From assembly GCF_902459535.1 (NCBI RefSeq), contig NZ_LR699553.1, positions 1,860,001-1,924,000 on the forward strand: a stretch of 64,000 nucleotides of DNA, in the 5' to 3' direction. Shown one piece after another: positions 52,200 to 61,338 of this stretch (positions within the stretch are counted from its first letter, which is position 1; every line of letters begins with the position of its first letter). Source of the DNA: Paraburkholderia dioscoreae. Its GTDB lineage: Bacteria; Pseudomonadota; Gammaproteobacteria; Burkholderiales; Burkholderiaceae. The notes beneath the pieces are model-generated. The model was not told the origin of the DNA and searched no databases. It saw only the letters and a program-made list of their open reading frames with translations. The position numbers and the translations under genes are program-made.

Positions 52200-52227
52200 T
52201 GGACTCTACCAACTGAGCTACAGCCAC
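52152..52227 (-). tRNA. tRNA-His (GTG)
   Basis: A 76-nt tRNA on the minus strand with anticodon GTG (GGATTGTGATTCC) and encoded CCA. The acceptor stem pairs GTGGCTG with CAGCCAC, and the base before position 1 is G (complement of C52228), which provides the G-1 expected for tRNA-His, opposite C73. It is intact and serves as the integration site of the island to its left. Confidence 0.95.
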
Positions 52228-52316
52228 CACTGACATCTGCTTGACTTGCCGTAAAAACTTGGCTCGCCGATGAAGAAACGAGATTATACGAACAAGAATC
52301 TCGTTTGCCTAGTCCT

Positions 52317-53318
52317 TTATTCAAAAATTTCGACAGGCTCGCGCAGATGCTGCCTTGCTTCGTCGAAGATGCTCAGATCGCGTGCGGCGAGGCGTTTGCT
52401 GTCCGACAGGACACGGCGCCATCCACGTGCACCCGCTTCGCCGCGATAGAGGCCGAGGGCGTGGCGCGTAATGGCGCCGAGATAGGTGCCGCGCGCCATT
52501 TCAGCGGCGCAATAGTCGATCAGTTTTGCTTCGACCTGCTCGCGAGTCAGCGGCGAGTCTGTCGAACCATAGAAGCGGGCATCGACATCGGCCAGCCGAT
52601 ATGGGTTGTGATACGCCTCGCGTCCGAGCATGACACCGTCGACGTGTTGAAGATGAGTCTCCACTTCATCAAGCGTCTTGATGCCGCCGTTGATGATGAT
52701 CTCCAGATGCGGGAAGTCGCGCTTCAACTGATACGCGTAGTCGTATTTGAGCGGCGGAATCTCGCGATTTTCCTTCGGGCTCAAACCCTTCAGAATCGCG
52801 TTGCGCGCGTGCACGATGAACACATTGCAGCCCGCATCCGCAATCGTGCCGACGAAATCGCGCACGAAACCATATTCTTCGACCGCATCGACGCCGATGC
52901 GGTGCTTCACCGTCACCGGCACGGATACCGCATCGCGCATGGCCTTCACGCAATCGGCGACGAGTTGCGGCTCGTTCATCAGGCACGCTCCAAATGCGCC
53001 GCGTTGCACGCGCTCGGATGGGCAGCCGCAGTTCAGATTGATCTCGTCGTAACCCCATTGCTCGCCGAGCTTCGCCGAGCGCGCGAGGTCGTCGGGTTCG
53101 CTGCCGCCGAGTTGCAGGGCGACCGGCGCTTCTGCGGGCGTGAACGCGAGATGACGCGGCACGTCGCCATGCAGCAGCGCGCCGGTGGTTACCATTTCCG
53201 TGTAAAGCCACGTATGCCGGGAGATCACGCGATGCAGGGAACGACAATGACGATCAGTCCAGTCCATCATGGGTGCAACCGATACGCGGCGCGGACTGGG
53301 AATTCGAGGTGACGACAT
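52317..53318 (-). CDS. dusA: tRNA-dihydrouridine synthase A
   Basis: A 333-residue FMN-dependent enzyme that reduces uridine in the D-loop of tRNA (positions 20/20a). The barrel starts RRVSVAPMMDWTDRHCR, and the conserved active-site block is YDEINLNCGCPSERVQRGAFGACLM with the catalytic Cys (in GCPSERV... the FGACLM Cys). HARNAILKGLSPKENR and INGGIKTLDE follow. Length fits DusA. It is near two tRNA genes but functional linkage is not implied. It stops about 90 bases after the tRNA-His 5' end on the same strand. Confidence 0.96.
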   Translation of the reverse strand: MSSPRIPSPRRVSVAPMMDWTDRHCRSLHRVISRHTWLYTEMVTTGALLHGDVPRHLAFTPAEAPVALQLGGSEPDDLARSAKLGEQWGYDEINLNCGCPSERVQRGAFGACLMNEPQLVADCVKAMRDAVSVPVTVKHRIGVDAVEEYGFVRDFVGTIADAGCNVFIVHARNAILKGLSPKENREIPPLKYDYAYQLKRDFPHLEIIINGGIKTLDEVETHLQHVDGVMLGREAYHNPYRLADVDARFYGSTDSPLTREQVEAKLIDYCAAEMARGTYLGAITRHALGLYRGEAGARGWRRVLSDSKRLAARDLSIFDEARQHLREPVEIFE

Positions 53319-53460
53319 GGGGCGGCCAGACGGCTTGATTCAAAACACCGATTTTACCGCAAGGCATGAAATCGCCGCCTTGCCGGGAGACCCGCGAGCG
53401 TTTCGAGCCAGAAGCCATGCAATCGACCGGCCCGCGAGTCACGCGCGGGCCACGTCAACG

Positions 53461-53811
53461 TCAATGTCCATGTCCTCCGCCGTGGCCGCCACTGCTGCCC
53501 CAGGAACTGCCGCCTCCGCCGTGGTAGCCGCCGTAACCGCCGCCGTGCCAGCCGCCGCCATGCCCGCCGTTTCCGCCGTGCCATCCATGACCGCCATGCC
53601 AGTACCCGCCACGGTAGTAACAGCAGGAGCCGCCCCAGCCGCCGTAGATACCTACGCTGCCGTAAACCGGCGCATACGGTGGTCCGTAAGCGTAACCGTA
53701 GCCGGGGTAATAAGGTTGCGCGTAGCCATAGTCGTATGCCGGTGCAACCACGCATCCGTTCAGACTGGCCATCACCGCCAACAGCGCCATTGATGCAATG
53801 AGCCTGCTCAC
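53461..53811 (-). CDS. Glycine/histidine/tyrosine-rich lipoprotein
   Basis: A 116-residue protein with a signal peptide and lipobox LNGC near residue 20 (LLAVMASLNGC). The mature chain is first Tyr/Pro-rich (YDYGYAQPYYPGYGYAYG), then Gly/His/Trp-rich (GGYWHGGHGWHGGNGGHGGG) and ends HGGGHGH. A GTG start at 53811 with AAGGAG seven bases upstream was chosen over longer in-frame starts. The many His and Gly suggest metal or surface binding. No enzymatic domain. Confidence 0.85.
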   Translation of the reverse strand: MSRLIASMALLAVMASLNGCVVAPAYDYGYAQPYYPGYGYAYGPPYAPVYGSVGIYGGWGGSCCYYRGGYWHGGHGWHGGNGGHGGGWHGGGYGGYHGGGGSSWGSSGGHGGGHGH

Positions 53812-54157
53812 GATTTTCTCCTTCGCATGAGATTGAGAAAAGACGCACGCCCAGGAGTTCAGCTGCATTTGTGTCCGCACATTACGGGTCGCCCGCGACC
53901 TGGCGGCTCCGTGAGATATACATGGCGATCGGAGACCACGGAATAAGGCGCAGCGGCACGCTTCCACACCTTACGTGATCCTCCTGCTGTAACAGTTAGT
54001 TAAATTTCCGCAACGCAACTGTAGGGCGCGCCTGTTAAGTTCCCTTCAGACAATTACCTCGAATCCAGGCCGTGCCTATTTACCCGCCGGACGAAAAGAC
54101 CACACCCGCTCACTGTCAGGACCGCTCGATGCGAAGCCCGCAAAAATCCAGCCGTCA
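53812..54157. other. Divergent intergenic region, lipoprotein / TPR-sulfotransferase
   Basis: About 345 bases, A/T-richer around 53985-54055, probably carrying the promoters of the two divergent genes. No operator or gene recognised. Confidence 0.4.
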
Positions 54158-55750
54158 ATGAAGTACGATCCACAGCCGGCCACCGCTTCAGAATGGCGTG
54201 CCGAAGGCGACGCTTATGCGGCGCGCGGCGAACTCGCCGCCGCGCTCCAACGTTTCGAAAACGCGCGTGCGCTTGCCCCTGCAGATGCGCTCGTGCATCA
54301 GCGCCTCGCGGCGACGCTCGCCGCCCTGAACCGTTTTCCCGAAGCCCTCGAACGCTATCGGGAAGCGATCGCGCTCGATCCGCGCGACACGGATTCGCAT
54401 CACGGCCTCGGCTGGACGCTCGAGCAGATGCATCGGCTCGAACAGGCGGTGGACGCCTATCGCGAGGCCGCTCGCCTGAATCCGCAAGCCGACGGCTCGC
54501 ACAACAACATGGGCAACTGCCTGCAGGCGCTCGGCCGTTTCGACCAAGCTCACGCAGCGTATCGCCGCGCAATCGAAGCCGCGCCGCAGGTGCCGCTGTA
54601 CTACCGCAACTTCGTGCAGACCAAGCGCCTCACTACTGAAGATCCGGTATTCGTCGCGATGGAACGCCTTGTCGGCAATGCCGCGTCGCTCACGCCGGCC
54701 AATCAGGCGGAGATTCACTTCGCGTACGGCCAGGCGCTGTCCGATGTGGGCCGCAACGACGCGTCGTTCGATCACTTCCTGAAGGGCAATGCGTTGCACC
54801 GCGTTAGCGTGCGCTACAACGAAGCGGACACGCTCGGCCTGTTCGCGCATCTGCCCGAGCTGACGGCTTCGGAAGTGCTGGAGGCGAAGCGCGGTCTGGG
54901 CGATCCGTCAGCGGCGCCGATCTTTATCGTCGGCATGCCGCGCTCGGGTTCGACCTTGATCGAACAGATTCTCGCCAGCCATCCTCGGGTATTCGGCGCG
55001 GGTGAGCGCACGGAATTCGGGGAGGCGCTGGTGAGCTGCATTCGCCGCGATCCGGCCGATCCATTGCGGATCGACATTGAAGCACTTGGGGACGTCGACG
55101 CCGCGCCGTTGCGCGAACTCGGCGCGGACTATCTGCGTCGCATGCGCAACGCGCTGCCGGAAATTCAGAGCCTCGCGCGGAACGAAGAAGCCGACCCGAC
55201 TCCGCGCTATACGCACTTCACCGACAAATATCCGTTCAACTTCATCAACCTGGGTCTGATCCATCTGGCGCTGCCGAATGCGCGCTTCATTCACAGCCGC
55301 CGCGCGCCTTTGCAAACCTGCCTGTCGATCTTCTCGCGCATTTTTCACGACGTGCCGTTCAGCTATGATCTCGGCGAACTGGGCCGCTACTATCGCGCCT
55401 ATAACGCCCTGATGAACCACTGGCAACGTGTGCTCCCCGAAGGTGTAATGATCGAAGTCAAATACGAAGAACTGGTCGACGATTTCGAAGCCAATGTGCG
55501 CCGCTTGCTCGCGCATTGCGGGCTCGACTGGAACGAGCGCTGCCTGTCGTTTCATCAGACCACGCGCCAGGTGAATACGGCCAGTTCCGCTCAAGTGCGC
55601 CGGCCCCTGTATAAAACTTCAGTGCAACGCTGGCAGCCGCAGCAGGCGTTGCTTCGACCGCTGTTCGACGGCTTGGGCCCGGAACTCATGCCGGTTCATG
55701 GCGGTCAGCCTGACGAGGTCGTGGCAACCGGCGTGGAGCGTCGCTCATGA
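54158..55750 (+). CDS. TPR-repeat sulfotransferase
   Basis: A 530-residue fusion of N-terminal TPR repeats (about residues 10-150, units such as ALQRFENARALAPADALVHQ and AYREAARLNPQAD) and a C-terminal PAPS-dependent sulfotransferase. The 5'-phosphosulfate loop is PIFIVGMPRSGSTLIEQ (254-270) and the 3'-phosphate region NARFIHSRRAPLQTCLS. The architecture resembles bacterial TPR-sulfotransferases of unknown acceptor. Its stop overlaps the start of the APS kinase gene (ATGA), which would supply PAPS. Acceptor unknown: protein tyrosine, sugar or lipid are possible. Confidence 0.9.
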   Translation: MKYDPQPATASEWRAEGDAYAARGELAAALQRFENARALAPADALVHQRLAATLAALNRFPEALERYREAIALDPRDTDSHHGLGWTLEQMHRLEQAVDAYREAARLNPQADGSHNNMGNCLQALGRFDQAHAAYRRAIEAAPQVPLYYRNFVQTKRLTTEDPVFVAMERLVGNAASLTPANQAEIHFAYGQALSDVGRNDASFDHFLKGNALHRVSVRYNEADTLGLFAHLPELTASEVLEAKRGLGDPSAAPIFIVGMPRSGSTLIEQILASHPRVFGAGERTEFGEALVSCIRRDPADPLRIDIEALGDVDAAPLRELGADYLRRMRNALPEIQSLARNEEADPTPRYTHFTDKYPFNFINLGLIHLALPNARFIHSRRAPLQTCLSIFSRIFHDVPFSYDLGELGRYYRAYNALMNHWQRVLPEGVMIEVKYEELVDDFEANVRRLLAHCGLDWNERCLSFHQTTRQVNTASSAQVRRPLYKTSVQRWQPQQALLRPLFDGLGPELMPVHGGQPDEVVATGVERRS

Positions 55751-56286
55751 GCGCGGCTCGCGGTGCCGTGATATGGATGACGGGGCTCTCCGGCGCCGGC
55801 AAGTCGACGTTGGCCAACGCCTTGCATTTGCGGTTGAAGGAAGCAGGGCACGCCGCGATCGTGCTCGACGGCGATGTGCTGCGGCGTGGACTGAACGCCG
55901 ACCTCGGCTTCACGCCCGAGGACCGCACCGAAAACCTGCGGCGGGTCGCGCACGTTGCCGCGCTCTTCATGCAGCAGGGCTTCGTGGTGATTGCCGCGGT
56001 GATTTCGCCGGAGCATCGGCACCGGCGCGCGGCGCGTGAAATTGTCGGCGATGGATTCGTCGAAGTCTTCGTGAACGCTCCGCTGCAGGTCTGCGAAGCG
56101 CGCGATGCCAAGGGGCTCTATGCCCGTGCGCGACGCGGCGAGATTGCGCATTTCACCGGTATTTCCGATCCGTTCGAAGCACCGCTCGCCGCCGATGTGG
56201 TGATCGAAACTGATCGCATGCCGGTCGACGAGGGCGTAGACCGGTTGCTCGCGCATCTGGTCGCGATGGGGCGTGTGAGCGGATAG
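55747..56286 (+). CDS. cysC: Adenylylsulfate (APS) kinase
   Basis: A 179-residue enzyme that phosphorylates APS to PAPS. The P-loop is GLSGAGKST (13-21), followed by DGDVLRRGLNADLGF (D41), REIVGDGFVEVFV and the RRGEIAHFTGISDPFEAP substrate loop. No CysN/CysD or CysH gene is adjacent; the tight coupling to the sulfotransferase suggests a dedicated PAPS supply for sulfation rather than assimilatory sulfate reduction. APS itself must come from elsewhere. Confidence 0.95.
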   Translation: MSAARGAVIWMTGLSGAGKSTLANALHLRLKEAGHAAIVLDGDVLRRGLNADLGFTPEDRTENLRRVAHVAALFMQQGFVVIAAVISPEHRHRRAAREIVGDGFVEVFVNAPLQVCEARDAKGLYARARRGEIAHFTGISDPFEAPLAADVVIETDRMPVDEGVDRLLAHLVAMGRVSG

Positions 56287-56314
56287 CGCGTTGTCCTTAT
56301 GCTGCTCGCGCCAT

Positions 56315-56560
56315 CTATCGCAACAGACCGCCCGAATGATGGAGGACCGGATACACGCCGATGATGAACGCCGCGTAGATCGCGGCCATCGTCACGCCGG
56401 CGGCGGTGCCCCAGATGTCGCGCGATGCGGCACCCTGGCGGAAATGAACGGGCAGTCCGACGACCACGTAGCCGATCAGAAAGAACGCGATGACCGCCCG
56501 TACCGGCGAGAGATCGTGGCCGATAAATTCGAGCAGCGCGGACCAGTTGAATTCAGACAT
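56315..56560 (-). CDS. Small membrane protein, unknown function
   Basis: An 81-residue protein starting MSEFNWSALLEFIGHDLSPV with two hydrophobic stretches (VIAFFLIGYVVVGLPVHF and TAAGVTMAAIYAAFIIGVYPVL). No family recognised beyond small integral-membrane hypotheticals. It is on the minus strand between cysC and the DUF3820 gene. Confidence 0.65.
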   Translation of the reverse strand: MSEFNWSALLEFIGHDLSPVRAVIAFFLIGYVVVGLPVHFRQGAASRDIWGTAAGVTMAAIYAAFIIGVYPVLHHSGGLLR

Positions 56561-56775
56561 GGACGGGCAGGCAGGATGACGGGCAGGACGACATACGGAC
56601 AATGGCGGGAACCGTGGCAGAGCGTGCGAGAACCTACGTGGATTAAAGTCCATTCAGCCGGCAGGGTACAAGCAAAAGACTGTATGAATTTGTACAGATC
56701 TGCATGGCTTGCACGATGCCTGCGGACTTTCAACCGCGCTTCACGACACTTCGCGGCGCTTTCACCGCGAGGCGA

Positions 56776-56988
56776 TCAGCGCTTGCGCAAGGGCTCGAGT
56801 AGCGACTTCAAACCGTTGTGATCGATCTCGTGCATCAAGGCGAGCAGCCTGCCGATTTCGCCCGGCGGGAAGCCCTGACTGGCAAACCAGTTTAGATAAT
56901 GACCGGGCAGGTCCGCAATCAGGCGGCCCTTATATTTCCCGTAAGGCATGATGCGCGTGACCAGCAGTTCGAGGTGTTCGGGATTCAT
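56776..56988 (-). CDS. DUF3820 family protein
   Basis: A 70-residue protein with the DUF3820 hallmark MPYGKYKGRLIADLPGHYLN followed by WFASQGFPPGEIGRLLALM. The start at 56988 (MNPEHLEL) is chosen because the longer frame has no homologue-like sequence. Members are small conserved proteins found across proteobacteria, function not firmly established; some are linked to virulence or nuclease-like proteins. Confidence 0.88.
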   Translation of the reverse strand: MNPEHLELLVTRIMPYGKYKGRLIADLPGHYLNWFASQGFPPGEIGRLLALMHEIDHNGLKSLLEPLRKR

Positions 56989-57132
56989 TGCGGAAGGGGC
57001 GGCGCGGAGAAACCTTGCGCGTGGAAAAACGGGCGGCGCCCGTTGGAACCGCATTTTAGCGTGCCCTGCAGGTATCGCGCGGGCGTGGTAACGTCAGCGC
57101 TTTTCGTTCAACCAATCAACAGGACAAGTTCG

Positions 57133-58185
57133 ATGGAATACCGCAGCCTTGGCGATTCCGATGTGCAGGTTAGCCTGATCGGTCTCGGCACCATGACATG
57201 GGGCGAGCAGAACACGGAGCAGGAAGCGCACGCGCAGATCGATTACGCGCTCGATCACGGCGTCAATCTGATCGACACCGCCGAAATGTACCCGGTGCCG
57301 CCGATTGCCGAGACGCAAGGTTCGACGGAGCGTTTCATCGGCACGTGGCTCGCGCAGCATCGCAGCGCACGCGAGAAAATCGTGCTCGCCACGAAGATCG
57401 CCGGCCCGGCGCGTCAACCGCATAACCCGCGCCATATTCGTGGCGAAGGCAATCAGTTCGACCGCAAGAATCTCACCGAAGCGCTCAACGACAGCCTGAA
57501 GCGCCTGCAAACGGACTACGTCGATCTGTATCAGTTGCACTGGCCGGATCGCAGCACGATGACGTTCGGCCGCGCCTCGTATCCGTGGGTCGACGACGCA
57601 TACACGGTGCCGATCGAAAAGACGTTGTCCGTGCTCGCGGAATTCGTGAAGGCGGGCAAGGTGCGTCACATCGGCGTGTCGAATGAAACGCCTTGGGGTG
57701 TCGCGCAGTTTCTGCGCGCGGCCGAAAAACTCGGCTTGCCGCGCATTGTCAGCATCCAGAATCCGTACAGCCTGATCAATCGTACGTACGAAGCGGGTCT
57801 GTCCGAGTACGGGCATCGCGACAACATCGGCCTGCTGGCCTATTCGCCGCTGGCCTTCGGCTGGTTGTCGGGCAAGTATGAAGGCGGCGCGCGTCCGGCC
57901 GGCGCCCGCATCACGCGGTTCGAACGCTTCCAGCGCTACAGCAAGCCGCAAGCGGTGCAGGCCACCACGCGTTACGTGGAACTGGCGAAGCGTCACGGTC
58001 TGGCGCCCGCGCAGTTCGCGCTCGCGTTCGTCAATAGCCGGCCGTTCGTGACCAGCAATCTGATCGGTGCGACCTCGCTCGATCAATTGAAGGAAAACAT
58101 TGCCAGCGTCGACGTGAAACTCTCGCCGGACGTGCTCGCGGAAATCGATGCGCTGCATGAATTGCAGCCGAATCCTGCGCCTTGA
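57133..58185 (+). CDS. Aldo/keto reductase (Tas-like)
   Basis: A 350-residue NADP(H)-dependent (beta/alpha)8 oxidoreductase. Visible: MEYRSLGDSDVQVSLIGLGT, the catalytic Asp and Tyr in LIDTAEMYPVPP, the Lys in VLATKIAG, the His in YQLHWPDRS, the NADP region KVRHIGVSNETPWGV and SLINRTYEAGL. The Tas-type long loop RASYPWVDDAYTVPIEK is present. AGGA precedes the ATG. Substrate probably small carbonyl compounds. Confidence 0.93.
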   Translation: MEYRSLGDSDVQVSLIGLGTMTWGEQNTEQEAHAQIDYALDHGVNLIDTAEMYPVPPIAETQGSTERFIGTWLAQHRSAREKIVLATKIAGPARQPHNPRHIRGEGNQFDRKNLTEALNDSLKRLQTDYVDLYQLHWPDRSTMTFGRASYPWVDDAYTVPIEKTLSVLAEFVKAGKVRHIGVSNETPWGVAQFLRAAEKLGLPRIVSIQNPYSLINRTYEAGLSEYGHRDNIGLLAYSPLAFGWLSGKYEGGARPAGARITRFERFQRYSKPQAVQATTRYVELAKRHGLAPAQFALAFVNSRPFVTSNLIGATSLDQLKENIASVDVKLSPDVLAEIDALHELQPNPAP

Positions 58186-58711
58186 TGCGCGAACGGCGGC
58201 GCGTCGGTTCGAGTCGGGCTTGAAAGAAGAATGAAGACTGAGTGCCGCTCGAATCGCCGCGCTGTCCCAAGTGCCTCGGCTTCACGGCCGGGGCACTTGC
58301 CGGATGGTCGGCATCTGAAATGCCATCACTGCCGGGCGCACGCTTAGCGGACCTTTGGCTTGCCGCGCACAGCATGAAGCGCGAGCGAACTCGCCCCCGC
58401 ACAGAACATCGGATTGCAGCCCGGCGCGATCCGATCGCCAGCCAGCCAGCCAGCCCGCGCGCGGCGAGGCCACGCTACGGCGTGCGTGCGATACCTCTCC
58501 ATTCGCCGTCGATTGGAAGGCAAATGTCCCTGCCGGAACACGAATCACGACCTAAACTGTGGTGGACGGGGCGGACTGAAAGCGCCAGACCGCGCGGCCG
58601 GCATTGCTGCAGCGCACACCGGTGGTAGGATTCAGGCCGAAAAAGGGAACGCGGCGCGCGCACGACGCAGCGTGCCGTCCACAACAGAGCGATAGGAACT
58701 CAGGACATCGA
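58186..58711. other. Intergenic region with short tetranucleotide repeat
   Basis: About 525 bases between the aldo/keto reductase and a hypothetical gene. A short run of GCCA units at 58437-58455 (four copies) is a simple-sequence repeat. No credible gene or RNA element recognised. Confidence 0.45.
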
Positions 58712-59134
58712 ATGGCGCAACAAAAAACAAACCCAAAACTTGAGCAGGCGCTGACGCGCGGGGATCTGGCAATCCGTCAGGCGAATTCGGCGCGAGCGAC
58801 GGCATTGCTGCGTGCATTGGGCAAGATGATCGTGGAGGCTTCGGCGACCATCGGCGTGGAAGCCTTCACGCTGATTCCCGACGGCGACCGGATCTATGAT
58901 CCGGCCGATGGCCTATGGCCACAGGAATTGCAGATCTCGCTCGACGGTCCGGTTGAAGAATCCGATCCGGACGAAGTTCGCACGGTCCGGCTGATCGCCG
59001 ATGATCCGGCCACGATGTTCCGGGTCGAATGGCAGCGCGCCGACGGCAAGATCGGCCGTCAGGACGGCGGACCGTTCGCGACGGTGGCGTTTATTTCCGA
59101 CGTGGACATTCCGTGGACGGACGACGAGGACTGA
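58712..59134 (+). CDS. Hypothetical protein, acidic C-terminus
   Basis: A 140-residue soluble protein starting MAQQKTNPKLEQALTRGDLAIRQ with ATTIGVEAFTLIPDGDRIYD-like central sequence, and ending VDIPWTDDED. AGGA precedes the ATG at 58712. No domain recognised. Confidence 0.75.
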   Translation: MAQQKTNPKLEQALTRGDLAIRQANSARATALLRALGKMIVEASATIGVEAFTLIPDGDRIYDPADGLWPQELQISLDGPVEESDPDEVRTVRLIADDPATMFRVEWQRADGKIGRQDGGPFATVAFISDVDIPWTDDED

Positions 59135-59224
59135 GCAGGGGCGGGCCGCGACAGGCGCTGATCGCTGTCCGCTGTTAGCAACCGTTAGCCGGGCATCAGC
59201 GCCTGCGTTACTCGAAAGCCGGGC

Positions 59225-60052
59225 CTACTTCATCATTCTGCGTCTGAACAGAATCGCCGACACGATAAAGCCGCCCAGTGCATACGCCGTCAGCAGGGCC
59301 ACATGCAACAGCGCGTGCTCGACCGGCCGCCCGAGCATGGCCGGCCGCATCAGGTCGACGGCATGCGCCAGCGGCAGCACCTGGGTGGCGCCTCGCGCCA
59401 TGACGGGCAATTGCGACACCGGAAAGAACACGCCGGACAGTAACAGCATCGGCGTCAACACCAGCGTCTGATAAAACATGAAGAAGTCGTACGAAGGCGC
59501 GAGCGCCGTGACGACCATAGCGATGCTCGCGAACGCGAGCCCGGTCAGCACGATGACCGGCAACGCCAGCAGCATCGACGGAAAATTCGCGTAGCCCAAC
59601 GCGCCGGCCACCAGCATGATCGCGGCGCCGGAGAGTATCGACTTGCTGGCCGCCCAGATCACTTCACCCAGCACGATGTCGCCGAGCGTGAGCGGCGTGT
59701 GCATGATCGCTTCCCAGGTGCGCTGTACGTGCATGCGCGAGAAGCCCGAATACATCGACTCGAAGCTCGCCGACATCATCACACTCGACGCCACCGTGCC
59801 CGCGGCGAGAAAGGCGATATACGACACGCCGTCCACATGGCCGACCATCAGCCCCAGCCCGAAGCCGAGGCCGAACAGATAGATCATCGGATCGGCGAGA
59901 TTGCCGAACATCGAGGCGATCGCAAGCTTTCTCCACACCAGATAGTTGCGGCGCCATACGGCGATCCAGTTGGTTGCGTTCGCGGGAAAGGCGGCGAAGG
60001 TTTCCTGTTTCGATGGCGTGTCGCCCGGGCTTTCGTATGTGCGTGCGTTCAT
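59225..60052 (-). CDS. nodJ: ABC-2 type exporter permease (NodJ family)
   Basis: A 275-residue integral membrane protein with about six hydrophobic segments, starting WRRNYLVWRKLAIASMFGNLADPMIYLFGLGFGLG, and containing QRTWEAIMHTPLTLGDIVLGEVIWAASK. These match NodJ/ABC-2 permeases. It follows the NodI-type ATPase by 87 bases on the same strand. In rhizobia NodIJ exports Nod factors; in Burkholderia relatives without nod genes such pairs are common and export unknown (lipo)oligosaccharides. Confidence 0.92.
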   Translation of the reverse strand: MNARTYESPGDTPSKQETFAAFPANATNWIAVWRRNYLVWRKLAIASMFGNLADPMIYLFGLGFGLGLMVGHVDGVSYIAFLAAGTVASSVMMSASFESMYSGFSRMHVQRTWEAIMHTPLTLGDIVLGEVIWAASKSILSGAAIMLVAGALGYANFPSMLLALPVIVLTGLAFASIAMVVTALAPSYDFFMFYQTLVLTPMLLLSGVFFPVSQLPVMARGATQVLPLAHAVDLMRPAMLGRPVEHALLHVALLTAYALGGFIVSAILFRRRMMK

Positions 60053-60139
60053 TGCGTGTCTCGTGCCGTGCCCCTCGAGGGGCTTCCTTCTTCGTTATAG
60101 CCGTAGCGCGTTGCGTGCGATGCCGATATCCATGCGCCT

Positions 60140-61054
60140 CTAGTCCTGCATCTCGCGACCGGTGAGCCGCAGGAACACATCTTCCAGATTCGCCGGCCGA
60201 TGCAGATAGCGCAGATCCGCGCGCTGCTTGAGGCGTGCATGCACCGGTTGCGCGTCGTTGACGTAGCAGAACAGCGTCTCGCCGCTGATCTCGGTGCGCT
60301 CGACGAGCGGCGCCAGTTCATCGCGCAGCGCAACCGGATCGGGTCCGAAAATCTCGATCACGTCGCAACCGATCTCAGAGGCGATCAACGCGCTCGGCGC
60401 GCCTTCGGCGATCTTGCGTCCTTCCTCGATCACGCATAGCCGGTGGCAGAGCCGTTCGGCTTCTTCCATGAAGTGGGTGGTCAACAAAATGGTCTTGCCG
60501 CGCGCGAGCAACGAGCGCAGCCGCTCCCAGATCAGATGCCGCGCCTGAGGATCGAGGCCGGTGGTCGGTTCGTCCATGATCAGCACGTCGGGGTCGTTGA
60601 CGAGCGCGCGCGCCAGCGTGAGGCGCCGCTTCATGCCGCCGGAGAGGTCGCTCACGCGCGCGTCCGCCTTGCTTTCGAGGCGCGCGAATTCGAGCAGCGG
60701 CGGCACCATCGCCCGGCATTGCGCGGCGCTCATGCCGAAGTAGCGGCCGAACACCAGCAGGTTCTCGCGCACCGTGAAGTCGGGGTCGAGATTGTCGAAC
60801 TGCGGCACCACGCCGACGCGCGCCCGGGCCACGCGCGCGCGGCTGGGGATCGGCTCGCCGCACAGGCGGATCGTGCCCGCGTCCGGCGCCGCGATGCCGA
60901 GCAGCATGCGCAACGTGGTGGTCTTGCCCGCGCCGTTCGGGCCGAGCAGGCCGAAGCATTCGCCGGGGTTGACATGGAACGACAGCCCGTCGACGACCGT
61001 TTTTTCGCCGTAGCTTTTCTTGACCTCGTGAAATTCGATGGCGGCTTCAGGCAT
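60140..61054 (-). CDS. nodI: ABC-2 type exporter ATPase (NodI family)
   Basis: A 304-residue ABC ATPase. Walker A is GPNGAGKTTTLRML, signature LSGGMKRRLTLARAL, Walker B VLIMDEPTTGLDPQARHLIW, and the C-terminal NodI-type domain has IGCDVIEIFGPDPVALRDELAPL. The ATG at 61054 (MPEAAIEFHEVKKSYGE) is preferred over the upstream open frame, which is not coding-like. It forms a two-gene exporter with the NodJ-like permease. Confidence 0.92.
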   Translation of the reverse strand: MPEAAIEFHEVKKSYGEKTVVDGLSFHVNPGECFGLLGPNGAGKTTTLRMLLGIAAPDAGTIRLCGEPIPSRARVARARVGVVPQFDNLDPDFTVRENLLVFGRYFGMSAAQCRAMVPPLLEFARLESKADARVSDLSGGMKRRLTLARALVNDPDVLIMDEPTTGLDPQARHLIWERLRSLLARGKTILLTTHFMEEAERLCHRLCVIEEGRKIAEGAPSALIASEIGCDVIEIFGPDPVALRDELAPLVERTEISGETLFCYVNDAQPVHARLKQRADLRYLHRPANLEDVFLRLTGREMQD

Positions 61055-61338
61055 GGATCGAACGAGTCTCCGGGAAAGACATGAATGACGCGAATGGCCG
61101 GGAAGGCCGCCTATTCTAGGGCATCGGCTGCCCGGCGTCGGTTCGCTCCCGACGTTCCGGCGTGGGTTTCCTGCACTGCGGCATCGACCTGCGGACGCCG
61201 CCCGGCGGCGCGCGCACCTGTTTAGGGCGCGGCTGGCGTCCAGTAGCGCGCAGTTAGCGTTTTCCATCCCTTGCAACCTGAATTGCGGCGCACCATGATT
61301 CATTCAGATCGTGCGTCCCGCGCGAAGGGAGAAAAATC

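Noticed and set aside
58437..58455. Four GCCA repeats as a phase-variable promoter or frame
   Set aside because: Not within or just before any gene start; too short to judge.
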